Source of the DNA: CAVQCJ01 sp963711005
Lineage (GTDB): Bacteria > Actinomycetota > Actinomycetes > Prado026
Reading direction: 5' to 3'
Assembly: GCA_963711005.1 (NCBI GenBank)
Contig: CAVQCJ010000003.1
Location: 183,328 to 247,327 of the forward strand
DNA length: 64,000 nt
In this document: positions 60,185 to 64,000 of the stretch, in pieces
Layout: each line of letters opens with the position of its first letter
Numbering within the stretch: position 1 is the stretch's first letter
The notes under the pieces: model-generated
What the model was told of the DNA's origin: nothing
Seen by the model: only the letters and a program-made list of their open reading frames with translations
Database searches by the model: none
Program-made: the position numbers and the translations under genes

Positions 60185-61474
60185 CTAGTGCTGGCTCCAG
60201 GCCGTCTCCCCGGGGCTGAGGGCCGTCACGCTCACGTTGCTCGGATCGCCGGACAGGGTGACGGCTGGTTGCAGCGTTGTGTCGCCGGGTCGCCAGGCGA
60301 GCAACCGGACCTGGTTCTGGGTGGAGCTAGCGACGATGAGGGCACTGTTGTCGGGTAGCCAGGTGAGCCACGGCGCCCGCGGTTCTCCCACGCTGGGGAT
60401 GCCGGGCATCAGGGTGGTCTGCCCTGTGGCCAGGTCGAGGACGGCGACGGTCGCGCCGTCGCGCGTCTTGGGGTCGTCCGCGGTCGCCAACGCGAGCCGG
60501 GTGCCGTCAGGTGAGAACGCGGCGTTCGTGTACAGCCGACCCGACGGGGTGGTGGCTGGGTACTCGCGTGTGGTCCCGGTGCGCTCGTCGTACACGACAA
60601 TGGGTTGGCAGCGAGGCGTGCAGCTCAGGAGGATGCGGCCGTCGTTGTCGACGGACTGGACCGCTTCGCTGAGGCTGTGGGGTCGCCAGGCGACCAGATG
60701 ACCCGAGGCCGCCACGGCCCAGTTGGAGGTGGCATCCAGCGTCTCGTGCACCTTGCCACTGACCGGGTCGACGACGGCGAGGCCGCCCCTTGGGCTGGCG
60801 CCGAAGGCGACGATCCCGCCCTTGGTGACGCCGACGACCGTGAAGAGGCCCCCGTCGACGGTCACCTTCAGTGGGGGCGCGACCAGACGGCCGTACGCGT
60901 CGTAGCGTCGCAGACTCGTGTCACGGGGCGACGGGTAGTTGTACTGCACCACGAGGACCCCACCGTCGGGTGTGGGGGATGCGTCGGTGATGTGGTCGCC
61001 GGACATGAAGTTGGACGTTCGCCCCGCAGAGTCGCGGATTGTGACGCCGCTGTCGGCTACGAGCACCTGCGCGTGCGCCGTGGGGATGACGGAGCGCCAG
61101 CCGTCGCCGCAGGCGCCCCGTGGTGCCACCTGGCCGCTGGCCAGGTCGACGCGCAGCAGTTGTTGCCCGGCCAGGAGCACCTGCCCGTGGACGTCGGCCG
61201 TGCCCTGGTCACCTGTGGGAACTAGGCAACCGGTGCCGAGGACCGTCGGGGACGGGCTGGGGTGGGTCGGCGGGGCAGGCCTGGCCTGGCGGAGTCCACC
61301 ACTGGCCAGGATGCTCACGACCAGGACGAGGGCTCCGGCGGTCGCGCCGGTCACGGCGACTCGTCGCGTACGGGTGCGTCGGCGCCCGCGCGCGGCGACA
61401 TCCGCCGGCGTCGGCCACGGGCGCTCCTCCACGGATCGAGCGGCGGCCGCGAACTGGTCATGCTGGCTGGACAT
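60185..61474 (-). CDS. Membrane-anchored beta-propeller partner of the ECF sigma factor
   Basis: The 429 residues comprise about 38 inner residues, one span at about 38-58 (VAVTGATAGALVLVVSILAS) and an extracytoplasmic propeller with WD40/PD40-like blades (NAAFSPDGTRLALATADDPK, PWLTWLPDNSALIVASSTQN). Four Cys may pair. Its start overlaps the sigma gene by 17 bases, so they are co-translated. The short inner part may hold the sigma factor, and the propeller may sense envelope signals. Confidence 0.82.
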   Translation of the reverse strand: MSSQHDQFAAAARSVEERPWPTPADVAARGRRRTRTRRVAVTGATAGALVLVVSILASGGLRQARPAPPTHPSPSPTVLGTGCLVPTGDQGTADVHGQVLLAGQQLLRVDLASGQVAPRGACGDGWRSVIPTAHAQVLVADSGVTIRDSAGRTSNFMSGDHITDASPTPDGGVLVVQYNYPSPRDTSLRRYDAYGRLVAPPLKVTVDGGLFTVVGVTKGGIVAFGASPRGGLAVVDPVSGKVHETLDATSNWAVAASGHLVAWRPHSLSEAVQSVDNDGRILLSCTPRCQPIVVYDERTGTTREYPATTPSGRLYTNAAFSPDGTRLALATADDPKTRDGATVAVLDLATGQTTLMPGIPSVGEPRAPWLTWLPDNSALIVASSTQNQVRLLAWRPGDTTLQPAVTLSGDPSNVSVTALSPGETAWSQH

Positions 61475-61976
61475 TGTCCGCCTCCTCGACGTGCGTACCC
61501 AGCTGCGCCGCCAGGGCGGCTCGGCCGCGCATGAGTCTGGTCTTCACTGTGCCGACCGGCAGCCCGGTCTGCTGCGCAACCTGCTCCACGCTCAGATCGC
61601 ACAGTTCGTGCAGGACCAGAACCAGGCGCTGCCCCTCCGGCAACCGCGCCAGCGCAGCGCGGACGTCCAGAACCTCGTCGGTGGGCGGGCTTGGTGCAGT
61701 CGCCGGCGTCGCTACCCGGGGCTGAAGCCGCAGCGCCAGGCGGGCTCGCCGCCACCGGCTCACCGCGAGCCGCCATGCCACGGTGCGGACCCACCCCTCG
61801 GGGTCGTCCAGCGTCCGCACCCTCTCCCAGCGTTGCCAAGCTCGTACGAACGCCTCTTGAACCACGTCCTGTGCCTGGTCCACGTCGCCAGTCATCAGCG
61901 CCAGATGCCCCAGCAGGCGCCGGCGGGTGGACACATAGAACCCGTCGAAGCTCAGCTCGCCCGTTGGCTCTGACAT
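61458..61976 (-). CDS. ECF sigma factor (SigE family)
   Basis: This 172-residue protein has region 2 (FDGFYVSTRRRLLGHLALMT, DQAQDVVQEAFVRAWQRWER) and region 4 (LPEGQRLVLVLHELCDLSVE, GLPVGTVKTRLMRGRAAL), of normal length. GGGAGGTGGTGG before ATG 61976 is strong. It directs RNA polymerase to an unknown regulon, probably in response to a signal passed by the overlapping membrane propeller protein. This is the second sigma/partner pair of the window. Confidence 0.93.
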   Translation of the reverse strand: MSEPTGELSFDGFYVSTRRRLLGHLALMTGDVDQAQDVVQEAFVRAWQRWERVRTLDDPEGWVRTVAWRLAVSRWRRARLALRLQPRVATPATAPSPPTDEVLDVRAALARLPEGQRLVLVLHELCDLSVEQVAQQTGLPVGTVKTRLMRGRAALAAQLGTHVEEADNVQPA

Positions 61977-62295
61977 CCACCACCTCCCGGTGCTCGCCGC
62001 CGTCACCATGAACACGCGCAGACGTTCCATGAGGGTTCCATCACCCGGGCAGGAAACAGAAGTCCGAGGGTGGTCGACGACCGCTCCGTCGGCCCCGGCC
62101 GGGCGGGCTTCCGGCGACCCCAACGACCTGTCCAGGCCTGGCCCCCCCGGCATGCCGCGTCACCAGACGCTCTAGTGATCCCCCTAGGCATCCGCGTGTG
62201 GCTGATCCTGCCCGCCTTAGCGATCGCACCTAATGCCGGTTATTGGGCGGGACCCGGCAGGCCGGACACTGGTCGAAGCATGCCCTAGGCCCTAG
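61977..62295. other. Intergenic region upstream of the sigma operon
   Basis: No gene or strong repeat was found in these 320 bases; it should contain the sigma promoter. Confidence 0.35.
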
Positions 62296-62649
62296 TTGGC
62301 CGGCGTTACCAAAGAAGTCGTCCAGACCGCCATCGTCGGCGATGCGCTCACCATCCCGGCCAGTCAACGCGGCTGGTTCCAGGCCGTCCTCGACGAAGCT
62401 GACTCGGCCCGTCGCGCCGCTCTGCTGGCCGGGGCGTCCACCCAGCTCCACCAGCGGCCCGCCGCATCTTTCGCGGTCGCTCGCAGCGCCGCCGCCGACG
62501 ACCCCGACGCGGCTGCGCTCTGGCGTGCCGGCAAGGCCGGACACCGCAGGACTGCGAACGAATCGCCCACGCGACACTCGGCGAGAACACCACCGCCGCA
62601 GTACGCGCCCTCAGCCACCCTCTCCGTCCTTATAGGACCCGAGACCTAA
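62296..62649 (+). CDS. Hypothetical protein, possibly frameshifted
   Basis: From a TTG the first about 85 residues look coding (VTKEVVQTAIVGDALTIPAS, QRGWFQAVLDEADSARRAAL, then FAVARSAAADDP). The rest is Pro/Ser-rich and unlikely. In another frame the sequence continues sensibly as CERIAHATLGENTTAAVRAL, so a frameshift near 62555 is likely. No family is recognised. Confidence 0.35.
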   Translation: MAGVTKEVVQTAIVGDALTIPASQRGWFQAVLDEADSARRAALLAGASTQLHQRPAASFAVARSAAADDPDAAALWRAGKAGHRRTANESPTRHSARTPPPQYAPSATLSVLIGPET

Positions 62650-62664
62650 GCCCTGCTCGACCAC

Positions 62665-62775
62665 GGCAGGTCCTGCCGGGCGCCACTCCGGTCAGATCGA
62701 CGGGCAGACAGCGCCGGTCCCACTACCGCATTCGCTCGGTGACGCCTCGTAGCCGTTTGCTCCGAACAGGTGAAC
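62665..62775 (+). repeat. Copy 2 of the 111-bp direct repeat
   Basis: 103 of 111 bases equal those of 20151-20261. Here it is intergenic, about 115 bases before the Tat-type gene. Confidence 0.9.
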
Positions 62776-62891
62776 CGTGCACCCGCGGCGAGGGAACCCG
62801 CTGCCGATTGCGTAGCGGGGCTGGCCGGTGGTTGTCGCTAGGTTCGGGGGCAGCGTGCGATGGGGATCGGCGGACCGCTAGGAGACCGTGC

Positions 62892-63455
62892 ATGAACGAC
62901 GGCACCGGCACCGGTGGTGGCCTGTCCCGTCGTGCACTCATCCGGCGGGGCGCGATCATCGGCGGGGTCGTCTGGGCGGCGCCGGTCGTGCAGTCGATGA
63001 CCAGCCCCGCGTTCGCGGCCGGATCGCAGGTTCACCACGACCCCTGCACGGCCATGTTCTTCGTCAAGTACCACCTCCCGACCCACGAGCACCGGTTCGG
63101 CGTCTGGTCCGGGTCCGAGGGCACCGGTCCATACAGCTGCCGGCCTCCGTCCTATGACGCGGCGACCAAACCCACGCTCACCGGCAAAGGTCACTCGAAG
63201 ACCGCCGACGGTGCGCTCGTGTCGTGGGCGAACGTTGGCGGCGCGGGGACCATCACCGCGGTGTACGTGCCGAAGACCCACTGCCTGACCATCACCGCGC
63301 CGGGGACCTGCAAGTTCTTCGAGGGGCTGGTCAAGCAGGGCGGGCACTGCGTCCCGGTCCCGATTACCCCTCCCTATCCGTCCACCCGCCAGTTCTTCAG
63401 CGGCAAGCGCAGCCTGGCGATCGCCTACGTGAGCCTGGTGCTCTGCTGCAACTGA
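62892..63455 (+). CDS. Tat-exported Cys-containing protein
   Basis: The protein has 187 residues. The signal has a twin-arginine motif (LSRRALIRRG), a hydrophobic stretch (AIIGGVVWAAPVVQSMTSPA) and an AFA cleavage site. The mature part holds six or seven Cys (HDPCTAMFFVKYHLP, YSCRPPSY, GTCKFFEG, SLVLCCN) and no known domain. Actinobacteria have many such small Tat-signal proteins. GGAG lies ten bases before ATG 62892. Function unknown. Confidence 0.8.
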   Translation: MNDGTGTGGGLSRRALIRRGAIIGGVVWAAPVVQSMTSPAFAAGSQVHHDPCTAMFFVKYHLPTHEHRFGVWSGSEGTGPYSCRPPSYDAATKPTLTGKGHSKTADGALVSWANVGGAGTITAVYVPKTHCLTITAPGTCKFFEGLVKQGGHCVPVPITPPYPSTRQFFSGKRSLAIAYVSLVLCCN

Positions 63456-63498
63456 GCCCCCTGACGGGCAGGTCGCTCCCGCACGGACCACTGGCGCC

Positions 63499-63789
63499 TC
63501 AGGCCGCCACCGTCGCGGCGTGGTGGTCGCCGAGGTGGGCCTCGTGGATCCACCAACCCCCGCTCGCGCGGTCCTGCCAGACCACCGCGCCCTTGCACGT
63601 CACGCAGACGCCCCGGGCTGGGGCCGCGTGCTTGCCACGTCGCTCGGCGTCCCAGGGATAGGTGCGACCTCGACGACCCAGCTCGACCTCGGCGAGGGTC
63701 TCCACCAGCGCCCGCTCCAGCTCGTCAAGCCTGGCGACGGGGTCCGTGCCCTCGTCCAACGCCGCTTCGATGCGGCAGTGCCTACCCAT
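63499..63789 (-). CDS. Hypothetical protein with a Cys-x2-Cys motif
   Basis: The 96 residues comprise an amphipathic helix (DPVARLDELERALVETLAEV) and a compact C-terminal part with CVTCKGAVVWQDRASGGWWI then HEAHLGDHH. The CxxC and the later His residues could bind zinc. GGGAGGCGGGA precedes ATG 63789 and fixes the start. No known family. Confidence 0.68.
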   Translation of the reverse strand: MGRHCRIEAALDEGTDPVARLDELERALVETLAEVELGRRGRTYPWDAERRGKHAAPARGVCVTCKGAVVWQDRASGGWWIHEAHLGDHHAATVAA

Positions 63790-63898
63790 TCCCGCCTCCC
63801 TGAGCCCGCCCCTGGCGCCATGCGCATCCCACCCCAACCGTGCTTCACGCCCCTGGGCGTCCGCAGACCCCGACGCGCAAGCGCACCGCACCCCCGTC

Positions 63899-64000
63899 CT
63901 ACGCCGATCCGGTGCTCTTGCGCAACTGAGCCTGTGCCGGCGAGGTCGCCGCCGCACGGGCCAGGTCCATCGCCAGCGTCGGCTCGGACGGTGCGAACAG
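63899..64000 (-). CDS. C-terminal end of a gene extending beyond the window
   Basis: The last 33 codons read FAPSEPTLAMDLARAAATSP then AQAQLRKSTGSA and a TAG, open to the window edge. The helix and codon use look coding, but too little is visible to name it. Confidence 0.5.
   Translation of the reverse strand: MFAPSEPTLAMDLARAAATSPAQAQLRKSTGSA

Noticed and set aside
1..64000. tRNA, rRNA or CRISPR loci
   Set aside because: No cloverleaf-like GGTTCRA segments with matching arms, no rRNA words and no regularly spaced direct repeats were found by reading.

Overview
The window is high-GC chromosomal DNA with GTG and TTG starts, strong GGAGG-type ribosome sites, SigE-type ECF sigma factors, a TetR/NarL regulatory style, a SARP-like (BTAD) regulator and an actinobacterial aa3 oxidase cluster. 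All of this points to an aerobic actinomycete. I cannot place it to genus. No rRNA, tRNA or CRISPR array was seen. Gene density is normal, but many intergenic stretches hold decayed genes and a dispersed short repeat, so much of the window looks like old accessory DNA around a few conserved blocks.

Layout. 1-7 kb: the end of a membrane protein, an SRPBCC-TetR pair behind a clear promoter/operator, an IS110 remnant, a secreted fasciclin protein, an RibD/DHFR-like reductase, a 2-hydroxyacid dehydrogenase, a truncated sugar transferase, and a duplicated block (recombinase remnant plus P-loop kinase-like gene). 7-14.9 kb: small enzymes and membrane proteins (SnoaL-like, truncated winged helix, DUF4389 repeat protein, glycine-zipper protein, PH-like protein, ScyD/ScyE-like secreted protein) and a broken acyltransferase. 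14.9-17.3 kb: a three-gene membrane protein/histidine kinase/response regulator operon. 17.5-24.6 kb: a PLDc_N-like peptide, a secreted LamG-like protein, a nucleotidyltransferase-like protein and a 1180-residue guanylate/adenylate cyclase-ATPase-TPR regulator.

24.6-34.2 kb is the metabolic core: ctaG, a 37-residue subunit, ctaE, ctaD, ctaC, a translationally coupled cupredoxin-like protein, ctaB, a TlpA-like thioredoxin lipoprotein, SURF1 and SCO1. Together these supply the subunits, heme O synthesis, copper delivery and assembly functions of an aa3 terminal oxidase. 34.2-36.8 kb is a graveyard (IS30 remnant, broken genes, GC-rich hairpins). 36.8-41.3 kb is one large SARP/ATPase/WD40 regulator. 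42.6-45.3 kb holds a CBS protein and a tight operon of a Gly/Ser-rich anchored protein, ApbE flavin transferase and a ferric-reductase-like membrane protein, suggesting extracytoplasmic flavin/heme redox chemistry.

45.6-64 kb: PH-like protein, P-loop kinase, hemerythrin/TetR pair, SHOCT protein, zinc-ribbon membrane protein with a decayed paralogue, an integrase whose catalytic Tyr codon is amber, two ECF sigma/partner pairs, GNAT enzymes, several secreted proteins (one Tat-type), a second copy of the kinase block with a frameshift, and a hydrolase-cyclase fusion that has lost its hydrolase nucleophile. The most distinctive sequence-level signal is the dispersed two-module intergenic repeat (about 20 copies), followed by the long-range duplications.
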